From contig NZ_JAIGQB010000004.1 of NCBI RefSeq assembly GCF_021083185.1, forward strand, positions 1 through 64,000: DNA of 64,000 bases, written 5' to 3'. The notes under the pieces are model-generated. The model was not told the DNA's origin. It made no database searches and saw only the letters and a program-made list of their open reading frames with translations. The translations under genes and the position numbers were made by a program. How positions within the stretch are numbered: the stretch's first letter is position 1; the number at the start of each line of letters is the position of its first letter. This document shows, piece by piece, positions 24,678 to 33,587 of the stretch. The DNA comes from Nocardioides furvisabuli (GTDB lineage: Bacteria > Actinomycetota > Actinomycetes > Propionibacteriales > Nocardioidaceae).

Positions 24678-25871
24678 TCACACCAGCACCTCCAGCGGCG
24701 CGGGGTGGCTGAGGAAGGCCGTGGGGCTGGCGGTGTGGCCGTAGGCCCCGGCCTGGAAGAGCACGACGAGGTCGCCCACCTCCGCGCGCGGCAGCTCGAC
24801 CCGGTCGCCGAGCAGGTCCAGCGGGGTGCACAGGCAGCCGACCACCTGGACGGTCTCGGCCGGTTCGGCGTCCATCCGGTTCGCGACCGCGATCGGGTAG
24901 TTGCGCCGGATCACCTGGCCGAAGTTGCCCGACGCGGCGAGCTGGTGGTGCATCCCGCCGTCGACCACGAGGAAGGTGGTGCCGCGGGAATCCTTGCGGT
25001 CGACGATGCGCGTGACGTAGAACCCCGCCTCGCCCACGACGTAGCGGCCGAGCTCGAGCAGCACGCGCGCGTCGGGCAGGCGCGGTCGCAGACGCGTACG
25101 CACCAGCTCCTCGAGGGCGTCGCCGACCGTGCGCAGGTCGAGCGGGCGGTCGCGGTCGTAGTAGGGGATGCCGAAGCCACCACCGAGGTTGACGTAGGTC
25201 GGCTGGGTCGCCACCTCGTCGGACATCCGCAGCACCAGGTCGACCGTGCGCCGCTGCGCCTCGACGAGGATGTCGGCGTGCAGGTTCTGCGAACCGGCGA
25301 AGACGTGGAAGCCGCGCAGGTCCAGGCCGCGGGCCTCCATCTCCTTGAGCAACCGGGGGGCCTCCTCGACGTCGACGCCGAACTGCTGGGCGCCGCCTCC
25401 CATGCGCATCCCCGACCCCTTGACCTCGAAGTCGGGGTTGAGCCGGAGCGCGACGACGGGGCGGATGCCGAGTTCCTCGCCGGCCGCGGTGATGCGGTCG
25501 GCCTCCAGCGGCGACTCCACCTCGACCACGACGCCGGCCGCGACGGCCTGGGTGAGCTCGGCGACCGACTTCCCCGGTCCGGCGAAGCTGACCTTGTCCG
25601 CCGGCAGCGCGGTGTCGAGCGCGAGGCGCATCTCGGCCCCCGACGCCACGTCGAGGGAGTCGACGAGCCCGCTGAGGTGCTGCACCAGCGCCGGCATGGG
25701 GTTCGCCTTGACGGCGTAGCTGATCTCGAGGTCGTCGGGCAGCGCCACCCGCAGCTGTGCGACCCGCTGGGTGAGCAGGTCCCGGTCGTAGGCGAAGAAG
25801 GGCGTGCTGCCCACCCGCCGGGCCAGGCGCGACACCGGCACCCCGCCCACGACGAGGTCCCCGCCGCTCAC
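24678..25871 (-). CDS. PLP-dependent decarboxylase, exosortase-A-system type
   Basis: A 397-residue fold III PLP enzyme related to diaminopimelate and ornithine decarboxylases. The PLP lysine is in ISYAVKANPMPAL, the phosphate-binding glycines in VNLGGGFGIPYY, the E-x-G-R motif is ELGRYVVGEAGFYV, and the catalytic cysteine lies in VVGCLCTPLDLL. The last motif differs from lysA and fits the decarboxylases that accompany acyl ligases in EPS loci. The GTG start overlaps the GNAT gene stop by four bases. It probably makes an amine that is linked to the carrier-bound acid or to the polymer; the amino acid used is unknown. Confidence 0.82.
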   Translation of the reverse strand: MSGGDLVVGGVPVSRLARRVGSTPFFAYDRDLLTQRVAQLRVALPDDLEISYAVKANPMPALVQHLSGLVDSLDVASGAEMRLALDTALPADKVSFAGPGKSVAELTQAVAAGVVVEVESPLEADRITAAGEELGIRPVVALRLNPDFEVKGSGMRMGGGAQQFGVDVEEAPRLLKEMEARGLDLRGFHVFAGSQNLHADILVEAQRRTVDLVLRMSDEVATQPTYVNLGGGFGIPYYDRDRPLDLRTVGDALEELVRTRLRPRLPDARVLLELGRYVVGEAGFYVTRIVDRKDSRGTTFLVVDGGMHHQLAASGNFGQVIRRNYPIAVANRMDAEPAETVQVVGCLCTPLDLLGDRVELPRAEVGDLVVLFQAGAYGHTASPTAFLSHPAPLEVLV

Positions 25872-26728
25872 CACGCCAGGCACGTGAGCTCGCTGTAGAG
25901 GTAGCCGACCTGCTCGGGGGCGAGCGAGGTGCTGCGGAACATCTTGGGACGGGCCCGCTCCAGGGTCCTCGCGCGCCGCACCGGCCCACCGACGACGCGA
26001 CGCTCGACGAGCGTGGCCGCGATGCCGTGCCGCGCGAGCAGGTGCGAGCCGACCCGGCCGGCCTCGGCACGGAAGAGCTCGGGGTTGCTGGCGTGGAGGA
26101 TCGACCCGAAGGCGCGCACGTGCTTGCGGGTGTCGCGCCGGAACACGACGTAGCAGTGCTCGCGGGGCGTGGACACCAGGAGGTGTCCTGCGGCGGGGGC
26201 ACCGCGGTGGTCGCGGTAGAGCGCCAGCTCGTCGGCGGACAGGGCGTCGGCCAGGACCTCCGGGGCCTCGCTCACCCGCGCGGACCCGGGCCGGGGCGGG
26301 AGCGGGACGTTGGCGAGGAGGTCGGTCGTGGTGTCGAGGTCGACGAACTTCAGCCGGCGGTTCAGCGCCACGACGTTGCCGCTGGGCGAGAAGTCCGTGA
26401 AGTGCAGGCCCTCCTGGGCCAGCAGCCGCGTCAGCAGACGGGTCCCCTGGGCGCGGTGGCCCTCCAGCACGCACCACGCGCCGAGGTTGCAGAAGCGCTC
26501 CAGCCGGTCGCCCACGCGCTGCTCGGAGTAGTAGGCGAGGTAGGCGCCGACCACGGTGCCGTCCGGCTCGCGCAGGTGGAAGCCGTGGTTGGGCTGCGCG
26601 ACGTCCCACGGCACCGACAGCGCACGCGACCACCGGTCGGCGCTCACGCGCTGGTTGAGGTGGGTGGCGAGGAAGCGCGCCACGTCGGGCACGTCCGCGG
26701 ACGTGGTCGGTGACAGCCGTGCCCCCAC
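25868..26728 (-). CDS. GNAT-like acyltransferase of the EPS cassette
   Basis: The 286-residue protein appears to have an N-terminal GNAT domain: RLSPTTSADVPDVARFLATH, then strands HGFHLREPDGTVVGAYLAYYS and NLGAWCVLEGHRAQGTRLL, where R-A-Q-G-T would contact the acetyl-CoA pyrophosphate. The C-terminal half repeats an alpha/beta pattern but without a clear motif. The GTG at 26728 starts the four-gene run GNAT-decarboxylase-carrier-ligase, whose genes overlap or nearly touch. It may transfer an acyl group to the amine made by the decarboxylase. This role is inferred from position. Confidence 0.7.
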   Translation of the reverse strand: MGARLSPTTSADVPDVARFLATHLNQRVSADRWSRALSVPWDVAQPNHGFHLREPDGTVVGAYLAYYSEQRVGDRLERFCNLGAWCVLEGHRAQGTRLLTRLLAQEGLHFTDFSPSGNVVALNRRLKFVDLDTTTDLLANVPLPPRPGSARVSEAPEVLADALSADELALYRDHRGAPAAGHLLVSTPREHCYVVFRRDTRKHVRAFGSILHASNPELFRAEAGRVGSHLLARHGIAATLVERRVVGGPVRRARTLERARPKMFRSTSLAPEQVGYLYSELTCLAW

Positions 26729-26774
26729 AGTGCCTCCCCCAGCGTCGTGCTCGTGCGAGCTCCCCTTCAGCCGG

Positions 26775-26780
26775 AGCGTA
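26775..26780 (-). promoter_or_regulatory. -10-like TACGCT for the ligase/decarboxylase cassette
   Basis: Minus-strand TACGCT lies 46 bases before the GNAT start codon. About 40 bases further upstream is CCCAAGTCGGGGGACG (26823-26838), a member of the recurrent inverted-repeat sites of this locus. Confidence 0.35.
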
Positions 26781-26856
26781 GGTCGCGACGGACGGGGTCG
26801 CGGGGCCCTGTGACGACGCATACCCAAGTCGGGGGACGTGTGCCGGGGCATCGGGC

Positions 26857-27783
26857 TCAGGTGCCCCACCCGGGCCCGCGCGGGGCCCGCAGGGCGGACG
26901 GACTGAGCAGGGTGCGCACGGCGCGGCGCGAGGTCGCGCGGCCGAGCACCGCCCGGCTCGCCTCGCGAGCCAGGAGCGCGGACCAGTAGGCCGCGGAGCG
27001 CAGCGGACCGTGGCGCCCGGCGAAGAGCTTGACCCGGTTGGCGACCAACATCGACCACAGGCGCGGTGAGGTGGTCGAGTCCCCGCCGAGGTGCACGGCC
27101 ACGGCCGTGGGGACGTAGCGCGTGGTGAGCCCGTGGTCGCGGACCCGGAGGTGGAAGTCGGTCTCCTCGGAGTAGAGGAAGAAGCTCTCGTCCCACGGCC
27201 CGCACCGGCGCCAGCACTCCGCCGAGACGAGCTGGGTCGAGCCCTCGGCCCAGTCGGTCGGCTGCGCCCGGTCGTACTCCCCCACCTCGGTCACCATCTC
27301 GCCGAGGCGGCCCACGCCCCCGGCACGCGAGGCGCCGAGCACCGCGTCGGCGACGGCGCGCACCAGGGTGGGCTCGCGCCGCATCGAGGGCACCAGGACG
27401 CCGTCGCCGTCGAGCAGCCGCGGCACGGCCACCCCGGTCCCGGGCTCGTCGAGGGCGGCCATCAGGGCCGGCACGCATCCCGCCGTCAGCCGGACGTCGG
27501 GATTCAGCACCAGCAGCGCCCGGCCCGGTCCGGCGTACGCCGCACCCGCGTTGATCCCGGCGGCGTAGCCGGCGTTGCGGCCCATCTCGAGCACGACGGC
27601 GTCGGGGGCCGCGGCCCGCACCACGTCGGGGGTGCCGTCGCCCGACGCGTTGTCGACCACCACGAGTCGCCAGGCGAGGTCGCCCATGCCGGCCGGCAGC
27701 GAGGCCACCAGGTCCGCGACGAGCGCGGCGCTCTCGTAGGTCACCACGACCACCACGACCTCGTCGCTGCCGGCCCCGGTCAT
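26857..27783 (-). CDS. Glycosyltransferase family 2
   Basis: Adds a sugar from a nucleotide donor to the growing lipid-linked EPS unit at the cytoplasmic face. The 308-residue protein begins with the GT-A fold (VVVVVVTYESAALVADLV), has VVDNASGDGT, NAGYAAGINAG, the metal-binding LLVLNPDVRL, and WAEGSTQLVSAECW followed by FFLYSEETDFHLRVRDHG. This pattern is like rhamnosyltransferases of the WbbL group. The ATG at 27783 comes seven bases after a TACGAT -10 element, so the message is probably leaderless. Confidence 0.9.
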   Translation of the reverse strand: MTGAGSDEVVVVVVTYESAALVADLVASLPAGMGDLAWRLVVVDNASGDGTPDVVRAAAPDAVVLEMGRNAGYAAGINAGAAYAGPGRALLVLNPDVRLTAGCVPALMAALDEPGTGVAVPRLLDGDGVLVPSMRREPTLVRAVADAVLGASRAGGVGRLGEMVTEVGEYDRAQPTDWAEGSTQLVSAECWRRCGPWDESFFLYSEETDFHLRVRDHGLTTRYVPTAVAVHLGGDSTTSPRLWSMLVANRVKLFAGRHGPLRSAAYWSALLAREASRAVLGRATSRRAVRTLLSPSALRAPRGPGWGT

Positions 27784-27790
27784 GGGGTCG

Positions 27791-27796
27791 ATCGTA
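27791..27796 (-). promoter_or_regulatory. -10 element TACGAT for leaderless GT2 gene
   Basis: Minus-strand TACGAT ends seven bases before the ATG at 27783. The CCCCGAAATGGGCG site at 27821-27834 lies about 25-40 bases upstream and could influence both this promoter and the divergent gene at 27906. Confidence 0.45.
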
Positions 27797-27905
27797 GGTT
27801 CGCCCGTGGTCGTCCCTCGCCCCCGAAATGGGCGAAGACCGCACAGCGGCCGCGGCCCGGGCTCGCGGGCAGCGTTTCCTGAGTGGCGCAGGGGGAGGAG
27901 GGGCG

Positions 27906-28886
27906 ATGCGGCGCTGGGCGTCCACGGCCGGCACGCTGGCGGTGCTCGGGCTGCTGCTGGCCGCGCTGGTGCTGGCCTGCCTGCGCGTCACCGACCCGAC
28001 CTCCCGTCGTCTCGTGGAGGCGGTCTCCCTCACCCCGCTCGGTGTCCCGCTCGCGGCGCTGGCCCTGGCGCTGGCGGGCACCGCCCGGTGGACGGCGCCC
28101 CGACCGCTCCGGCTCGGCGTCGTCGTCGCGGCCGCGGTGCTGCTGCTCGCGCACTGCTGGTGGCTCGCGCCGCTCTACACCGGGGCGCTGCACGCCGGCG
28201 GGCCCGCGTCGGTGGTCGTGCTGGCGCAGAACTTCGAGCACGGCGACGCGGACGCCCTGGTCGAGCTCGTGCGCCGCGAGGACGTCGACGTGCTCGTGCT
28301 CACCGACGCGGGCAACGGACGCGTCGACGATCTCCTGGCGGCCGGGATCGAGGAGCAGCTCCCCCACGCGGCGGGGGTGGGGACGGAGGATGCCGTCGTG
28401 CTCAGCCGGCTGCCGCTGGCGTGGACCCGCCGGCTCCACCCGGGCTCGGAGAGCAGGCTCGTCGGCCTGCACGTCGCAGGCATCGGCGAGGTCACCGTCG
28501 CCGCGGTCCACACCGCGCCGCCCTACCGGACGGAGGAGTGGCACGCCGACCATGCGGAGGTGCTCGCCGCGCTCACACCCCTCGTGTCCGACCCCGGGGC
28601 GGCGCTCGTGCTGGCCGGCGACCTGAACGCCACCCCTGCCCACGCCCCGGTGCGGCGGCTGGTCGTCCTGGGCCTCGCCGACGCCGCGGCACAGGTCAAC
28701 GCCGGCTGGTCACCGACGTGGCCGGCGGGCGGGCGCGAGCGACGGCTCGGGGTGCCGGTGCCGGCCTTCGCCGCGATCGACCACGTGATGACGTCGCCGG
28801 AGCTCGTGGTCACGGCGTACGACACGGTCGAGCTGGCCGGCGCCGATCACCGCGGGGTGCTGGCCAGGATCTCCGGCGCACGCTGA
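27906..28886 (+). CDS. Membrane-anchored endonuclease/exonuclease/phosphatase family protein
   Basis: The 326-residue protein has three N-terminal membrane helices (about 1-90) and then an EEP domain outside the membrane. The domain shows VVVLAQNFEHGDADALVELV, the LVLAGDLNATP motif with catalytic Asp and Asn, and the closing DHVMTSPEL and ADHRGVLARI segments. The family includes nucleases, sphingomyelinases and phosphodiesterases; the membrane form in EPS loci might act on a lipid or phosphodiester bond. The ATG at 27906 follows a GGGAGGAGGGG ribosome site. Its 3' end overlaps the convergent GT4 gene by 40 bases. Confidence 0.8.
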   Translation: MRRWASTAGTLAVLGLLLAALVLACLRVTDPTSRRLVEAVSLTPLGVPLAALALALAGTARWTAPRPLRLGVVVAAAVLLLAHCWWLAPLYTGALHAGGPASVVVLAQNFEHGDADALVELVRREDVDVLVLTDAGNGRVDDLLAAGIEEQLPHAAGVGTEDAVVLSRLPLAWTRRLHPGSESRLVGLHVAGIGEVTVAAVHTAPPYRTEEWHADHAEVLAALTPLVSDPGAALVLAGDLNATPAHAPVRRLVVLGLADAAAQVNAGWSPTWPAGGRERRLGVPVPAFAAIDHVMTSPELVVTAYDTVELAGADHRGVLARISGAR

Positions 28887-30295
28887 GGCAACCGCACCAC
28901 CGTGGGTCGGCGGCCGCGGTGGCGCACGAGCGCCTCGAGCTCACCCGGGGCGCGGAGGTCGACGTACGCGCGGCCGAGCTCGTCGTGCCAGCCCACGGGT
29001 CCGGAGGTGCCGGTCGCTCCGCTCGCGCGGGTGCGCGAGCGCGGCCGGGGCACCCGCGGCGCGGCGCCCAGCAGGTCGCGGAAGACCGAGACGTAGACCT
29101 CGGCCTGCTGTCGCCAGTCCAGGAGGTCGCAGACCCGCTGCCGGGCCTGCAGGCCCAGCTCGACCCGCAGGTCCTCGTCGTCGAGCAGCCGCTCGACGTG
29201 GTCGGTGAAGGCCGTGACGTCGCCGGCCGGTGCGTAGCAGGCGGTCTCGCCGCCGGACACGCGCGTCTCGGTGAGGTCGAAGCACACCGAGGGCAGGGCG
29301 TAGGCCATGTACTCCATCGTCTTGTTCATCGTCGACACGTCGTTGAGCGGCGACTTCGCGTCGGGGCACAGGCCGATGTCGGCCGCGCTCAGGTGCTCCG
29401 CGATCTGGGCGCGGTCGACCCGGCCGGTGAAGGTGACGACGTCGTCGAGGCCGCGGGCGGTGCAGTCGGCACGCAGCTGCTCGAGGCAGTCGCCGAAGCC
29501 CATCAGCACGGCCCGCACGTCACGTCGCCCGCGGACGCGGACCAGCTCCTCCATCACGTCCAGCACGGTGTCGACGCCGTCCTGCGGGCCCATGATGCCG
29601 AGGTAGGCGAGCACGTAGGGGTCGTCGGCAGGGCGCTGCGGAGGTACGAGCGGGCGCATCGCGCTGGTGTCGGGCCCGCTGCGCACGACCTTCACCATCG
29701 CCGGCTCGCACCCGCCGCGAGACAGCGCGATCCGACGGTAGGACTGGTTGGTGGAGATGACCCGGTCGGCGGCGCGGAAGGTCTGGTGCTCGAGCCAGGT
29801 CAGCGCGCGCAGCTCGCAGCGCTCGCGCAGCGAGGTCGGCGGTCCGAAGCGGGAGAGGAAGAGCTCGGGGTTGAGGTCGTGGTGGTCGAAGACGAACCGC
29901 ACCCCGCGCCGCTGCCACATCCGGGCCAGCAGCCAGTAGGTGTCCGGTGGGTTGCAGGCCTGGAGGGCGTGGAAGGGCTGGCGTCGCCACACGACGCGCG
30001 AGAGCAGCGCCGTGCGCACCCAGCAGTAGACGAACTCAAGGGCGTAGCCGAGGAGGCCGCGCGCGGCTGGAGGCGGACGGTACTTGTAGACGTGGACGCC
30101 TTCGATCACCTGGCGACGCGGGTCGCCGGGACCCTTCGGGCAGATCACGCTGACGTCGTAGCCGTGGGCCCTCAGCGCCTGGCACTCCAGCCAGACCCGG
30201 CGGTCCAGCGGGACCGGCAGGTTCTGCACGACGACCAGCACGTGCCGTGCCGCCGGGTGCGGTGTCCTCGACCTGCTGCTGACCATCGCTGCCAT
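28847..30295 (-). CDS. Glycosyltransferase family 4
   Basis: A 482-residue GT-B enzyme that transfers a sugar to the lipid-linked EPS unit. The N-terminal domain starts HVLVVVQNLPVPLDRRVWLE and continues GYDVSVICPKG; the C-terminal donor domain has YLGIMGPQDGVDTVLD, VLMGFGDCLEQL, FTGRV and the acidic SPLNDVSTMNKTMEYMA region, which replaces the usual E-x7-E motif. About 70 residues after the domain form a charged tail. A second ATG at 30286 has a better-placed GGGGGG ribosome site and may be the true start. The gene overlaps the EEP gene end by 40 bases. Confidence 0.88.
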   Translation of the reverse strand: MAAMVSSRSRTPHPAARHVLVVVQNLPVPLDRRVWLECQALRAHGYDVSVICPKGPGDPRRQVIEGVHVYKYRPPPAARGLLGYALEFVYCWVRTALLSRVVWRRQPFHALQACNPPDTYWLLARMWQRRGVRFVFDHHDLNPELFLSRFGPPTSLRERCELRALTWLEHQTFRAADRVISTNQSYRRIALSRGGCEPAMVKVVRSGPDTSAMRPLVPPQRPADDPYVLAYLGIMGPQDGVDTVLDVMEELVRVRGRRDVRAVLMGFGDCLEQLRADCTARGLDDVVTFTGRVDRAQIAEHLSAADIGLCPDAKSPLNDVSTMNKTMEYMAYALPSVCFDLTETRVSGGETACYAPAGDVTAFTDHVERLLDDEDLRVELGLQARQRVCDLLDWRQQAEVYVSVFRDLLGAAPRVPRPRSRTRASGATGTSGPVGWHDELGRAYVDLRAPGELEALVRHRGRRPTVVRLPQRAPEILASTPR

Positions 30296-30335
30296 CCCCC
30301 CTCGCAGCCCCCCTCGGAGCCGGTTCTGGACCCGG

Positions 30336-30341
30336 ACACTA
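30336..30341 (-). promoter_or_regulatory. -10 element TAGTGT for GT4 gene
   Basis: Minus-strand TAGTGT lies 40 bases before the GT4 start. It is divergent from the deacetylase promoter at 30436, and the site CGAAATGCCCCATGCGGGG (30376-30394) lies between the two. Confidence 0.4.
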
Positions 30342-30435
30342 GGAACGGCCGTCGTCGCCTCGAGCCGGCTCGCGTCGAAATGCCCCATGCGGGGGACGTG
30401 CGTGCCGGAGCCCGGTCGGGGCCCGTCGACCCGCC

Positions 30436-30441
30436 TAGCGT
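30436..30441 (+). promoter_or_regulatory. -10 element TAGCGT for leaderless deacetylase gene
   Basis: TAGCGT ends seven bases before the GTG at 30449, with no ribosome site between. This supports that GTG as both transcription and translation start. Confidence 0.5.
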
Positions 30442-30448
30442 CCGTGCC

Positions 30449-31114
30449 GTGGCCGCCCCCCTGTTCACCGTCTGCTTCCACGGCGTCGGCGTGCCGACCC
30501 ACGAGCGAGAGCCCGGCGAGGCCGGCTACTGGGTCTCGCGGGACCGGTTCCTCGAGCTGCTCGACTGGGCGGTGGCGGCACCGGGCGTCGCGCTGAGCTT
30601 CGACGACGGCAACACCTCGGACCTCGACGTCGTCGCACCCGCCCTCCTCGAGCGCGGGGCGCGCGCGACCTTCTTCCCGGTCGTCGGTCGGCTGGGCGAC
30701 GCGTGGAGCCTCTCGGCGCAGGGCCTCGAGGAGCTGCTCGAGGCCGGGATGGACGTCGGCACGCACGGGCTGACCCACCGGCCGTGGGCCGGCCTGCGCG
30801 GGGCGCTCGCCCGCGAGGAGGTCCTCGCCCCGCGCCGGGCGCTCGAGGACCTGCTCGGTCGCCGTGTCGACCGGGCGGCAGCCCCGCTCGGTCGCTACGA
30901 CCGCCACACGCTGGCACTCCTGCGGTCCGACGGGTGCGCGGAGGTCAACGTCAGCGACCAGCGCCCGGCACGGCCGGGGGCGTGGGTCCGGCCGCGGTTC
31001 AGCGTCCGCGCCGACGACACCGCCGCCTCGCTCCGCGCGCGGATGCTCGCCTCCCTGGCCCCCGCGCGACGGGTCCGCAACGGCGCGGTGTCACTCGTGA
31101 AGCGCGCGCTGTGA
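30449..31114 (+). CDS. Polysaccharide deacetylase family (NodB) protein
   Basis: Removes acetyl groups from N-acetylated sugars in a polysaccharide or its precursor. The 221-residue protein has the NodB motifs: LSFDDGNTSD supplying the catalytic Asp pair, ARATFFPVVGRLG, and DVGTHGLTHRPW with the two metal-binding histidines. There is no signal peptide with the GTG start at 30449, so it may act on cytoplasmic lipid-linked units. In-frame starts upstream exist (for example ATG at 30380), but they would lie before the -10 element. The C-terminal end lacks the usual L-H-x-I motif and is basic. Confidence 0.8.
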   Translation: MAAPLFTVCFHGVGVPTHEREPGEAGYWVSRDRFLELLDWAVAAPGVALSFDDGNTSDLDVVAPALLERGARATFFPVVGRLGDAWSLSAQGLEELLEAGMDVGTHGLTHRPWAGLRGALAREEVLAPRRALEDLLGRRVDRAAAPLGRYDRHTLALLRSDGCAEVNVSDQRPARPGAWVRPRFSVRADDTAASLRARMLASLAPARRVRNGAVSLVKRAL

Positions 31115-31255
31115 GGCACCAGTACCCAGTCGGTGGTATGTCGCCGACCGATCCGCCCGCCGCGTCACGGACGTGGCACAGGGTGGGCTGACCGCGGGGG
31201 CCGCGCGCCCGCCGCAGTGGGGCACACATCCAGGCAGGAACTTCTCCGGGGGACG

Positions 31256-31321
31256 GTGAGCGTGACGATGAACGAAGGCGTGATGACCGCGGGCGCGACG
31301 ACGGGCGCGGGTGCGCCATGA
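31256..31321 (+). CDS. Possible 21-residue leader peptide coupled to the sugar epimerase gene
   Basis: A GTG at 31256 preceded by GGGGG opens a 21-codon frame ([10 protein letters not shown], then [11 protein letters not shown]). Its TGA overlaps the ATG of the next gene as ATGA, the same coupling used by the following genes of the operon. The peptide has no recognised homologue. It may be a translated leader that brings ribosomes to the operon. A second tiny frame of 17 codons begins at 31138 but is not coupled. Confidence 0.35.
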   Translation: MSVTMNEGVMTAGATTGAGAP

Positions 31322-32358
31322 GGGTGCTCGTGACAGGAGACCGGGGCTACCTCGGCTCGGTGATGGTGCCCCACCTCGTGGGTGCCGGCCACGACGTGGT
31401 CGGACTCGACGCGGGGTGGTACGACGGCTGCGACTTCGGTCGACCGTTCACCGACTACGAGCAGCGCACCGGTGACGTGCGCGACGTCGAGCCCGCCGAC
31501 CTGCGCGGCATCGACGCGGTGGTGCACCTCGCAGCCATCTCCAACGACCCGGTGGGGCACCTCAACCCCGAGGCCACCTTCTCGGTCAACGCGCGCGGCG
31601 CGATCCACACCGCCCGCGCCGCGAGGGCCGCCGGGGTGGGCCGGTTCCTCTTCGCCTCCTCGTGCTCGCTCTACGGCGCCGCCGGAGACGGAGTCGTCGA
31701 CGAGGGCGCGCCGTTCCGCCCGGTGACGCCCTACGGCGAGAGCAAGGTGCTCGCGGAGGAGGGGATCTCCGCGCTCGCCGGCGACGACTTCAGCCCGACC
31801 TACCTGCGCAACGCGACGGCGTACGGCTCCTCGACGCGGCTGCGCGCCGACATCGTGGTCAACAACCTCACCGGCACCGCCTTCACCCGCGGCCACGTGC
31901 AGCTGCAGAGCGACGGCTCGCCGTGGCGCCCGCTGGTGCACGCCGAGGACATCGCGCGGGCCTTCGCCGCCGTGCTGGCCGCACCGACCGAGACCGTCCA
32001 CGACCGGGCCTACAACGTGGGTCGCGACGTCGACGTCGTCCAGGTGCGCGACATCGCGCTGGCGGTCTCGCAGGCCCTCGACGTGCCGGTGACCTTCGCC
32101 GACGGCGCCGGGCCCGACACCCGCGACTACCGCGTCGACTTCACCCGGATCGGCCGCGAGCTGCCCGGCTTCGTGCCGACCTGGACGATCCCCGACGGCA
32201 TCGCCGAGCTGGCCCGGGACATGGCCGAGCGCGGTCTGGTCGCCGAGGACTTCGAGGGTCCGCGGTTCGTCCGCCTGGCGCGGATCCGCGAGCTGCAGTC
32301 ACAGGGCCGGCTGGGCCCGGACCTGCGCATGACGCACCTCGAGGAGGTGGCGTCGTGA
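31318..32358 (+). CDS. NAD-dependent sugar nucleotide epimerase/dehydratase (extended SDR)
   Basis: Acts on a nucleotide sugar in the cytoplasm. The 346-residue protein has the NAD-binding glycines [13 protein letters not shown], an aspartate after strand 2 (GLDAGW), [11 protein letters not shown], and the catalytic set with Ser in FASSCSLYG and Y-x3-K in YGESK. The C-terminal half binds the sugar nucleotide. It is the first large gene of a five-gene coupled operon with a C-methyltransferase and a cytidylyltransferase. It therefore most likely processes a CDP-hexose, possibly as a 4,6-dehydratase or a 4-reductase. The exact reaction cannot be told by eye. Confidence 0.85.
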   Translation: MRVLVTGDRGYLGSVMVPHLVGAGHDVVGLDAGWYDGCDFGRPFTDYEQRTGDVRDVEPADLRGIDAVVHLAAISNDPVGHLNPEATFSVNARGAIHTARAARAAGVGRFLFASSCSLYGAAGDGVVDEGAPFRPVTPYGESKVLAEEGISALAGDDFSPTYLRNATAYGSSTRLRADIVVNNLTGTAFTRGHVQLQSDGSPWRPLVHAEDIARAFAAVLAAPTETVHDRAYNVGRDVDVVQVRDIALAVSQALDVPVTFADGAGPDTRDYRVDFTRIGRELPGFVPTWTIPDGIAELARDMAERGLVAEDFEGPRFVRLARIRELQSQGRLGPDLRMTHLEEVAS

Positions 32359-33587
32359 GCCTGCCCGCCTGCCGCCTCTGCGGCGCCGACCTGCGTCGGA
32401 CCTTCGTCGACCTCGGCATGTCGCCGCCGTGCGAGAGCTACCTGTCGGCCGACGAGCTCGACCGCGGCGAGACGTTCTACCCGCTCAACGTGCGCATCTG
32501 CGAGGCCTGCCTGCTGGTGCAGCTGCCGGCCTACATCTCGGCCGAGGACATCTTCAGCCACTACGCCTACTTCTCCTCCTTCAGCGACTCATGGGTCGAG
32601 CACGCCCGCCGCTTCGTCGAGGACGCGCTCGCGCGGCTGCGGCTGGGCGACGACGCGTTCGTCGTCGAGGTCGCCAGCAACGACGGCTACCTGCTCCAGC
32701 ACGTCGCCGCGCGCGGCATCCGGTGCCACGGCATCGAGCCGGCCGCCAACGTGGCCGAGGCGGCCGTCGCGAAGGGCATCCCCACGACCGTGGCCTTCGT
32801 CGGGGAGGGGACCGCACGCGCCTTCGTCGCCGAGCACGGCGCGGCCGACCTGGTCGCGGCCAACAACGTCTTCGCGCACGTGCCGGACATCGTCGACTTC
32901 GCCCGCGGCCTGCGGACCCTGGCCGGCGAGTCGGGAACGGTGACCATCGAGATCCCGCACCTGCTGCGGCTCATCGAGGGCAACCTCTACGACACGATCT
33001 ACCACGAGCACTACTCCTACCTCTCCCTGCTCACCACGCAGCGGGTGCTGGAGGCGGCGGGGCTCACCGTCGTCGACGTCGAGGAGCTCTCGACCCACGG
33101 CGGGTCGCTGCGGACCTGGTCGCGGCCCACCGCCGCAGCAGGCGCGCCCAGCGACGCGGTGGCGAAGATCCTCGCCGACGAGGAGGCGGCCGGCCTCCAC
33201 ACGGTCGAGGGCCACGACGGCTTCGCCCGCTCGGTCGCCACGGCCCGCAACGACCTCGTGCAGTTCCTCGTCGAGCGCTCCCGCGAGGGCGCATCCGTGG
33301 CGGCGTACGGCGCTCCGGGCAAGGGGAACACGCTCCTCAACCACGCCGGCGTCCGTGCGGACCTGATCTCCTTCACCGTCGACCGCAACACCTTCAAGCA
33401 CGGCAAGTTCCTGCCCGGCACCCACATCCCGATCTTCGACCCGTCGCACCTCGACGAGCAGCGGCCGGACTACATCGTGGTGCTGCCGTGGAACCTCCGC
33501 GAGGAGATCACCCGACAGCTGGCCCACACGCGCGAGTGGGGGGCGCGGCTCGTCTTCCCCCTCCCGACCCTGGAGGTGATCGAATGA
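32355..33587 (+). CDS. Sugar C-methyltransferase, TylC3-like, copy 1
   Basis: A SAM-dependent enzyme that probably methylates a carbon of a nucleotide-bound keto sugar. The 410-residue protein has the three-part structure of this family: an N-terminal zinc domain with CRLC and CEAC, a SAM-binding domain with [16 protein letters not shown] and GIEPAANVA, and a C-terminal domain with [13 protein letters not shown]. The catalytic HEHYSY motif (in YHEHYSYLS) is present. The GTG overlaps the epimerase stop by four bases and the stop overlaps the next ATG the same way. A branched-chain sugar product is inferred. Confidence 0.88.
   Translation: MSLPACRLCGADLRRTFVDLGMSPPCESYLSADELDRGETFYPLNVRICEACLLVQLPAYISAEDIFSHYAYFSSFSDSWVEHARRFVEDALARLRLGDDAFVVEVASNDGYLLQHVAARGIRCHGIEPAANVAEAAVAKGIPTTVAFVGEGTARAFVAEHGAADLVAANNVFAHVPDIVDFARGLRTLAGESGTVTIEIPHLLRLIEGNLYDTIYHEHYSYLSLLTTQRVLEAAGLTVVDVEELSTHGGSLRTWSRPTAAAGAPSDAVAKILADEEAAGLHTVEGHDGFARSVATARNDLVQFLVERSREGASVAAYGAPGKGNTLLNHAGVRADLISFTVDRNTFKHGKFLPGTHIPIFDPSHLDEQRPDYIVVLPWNLREEITRQLAHTREWGARLVFPLPTLEVIE

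Noticed and set aside
24678..25871. Diaminopimelate decarboxylase (lysA)
   Set aside because: The fold and PLP residues are shared, but the VVGCLCTPLDLL motif and the neighbouring carrier protein and ligase fit the EPS-associated decarboxylase group better.
27782..30448. Long upstream extension of the deacetylase frame
   Set aside because: The extension overlaps two convincing genes and precedes the TAGCGT -10 element; only the part from 30449 encodes a known domain.
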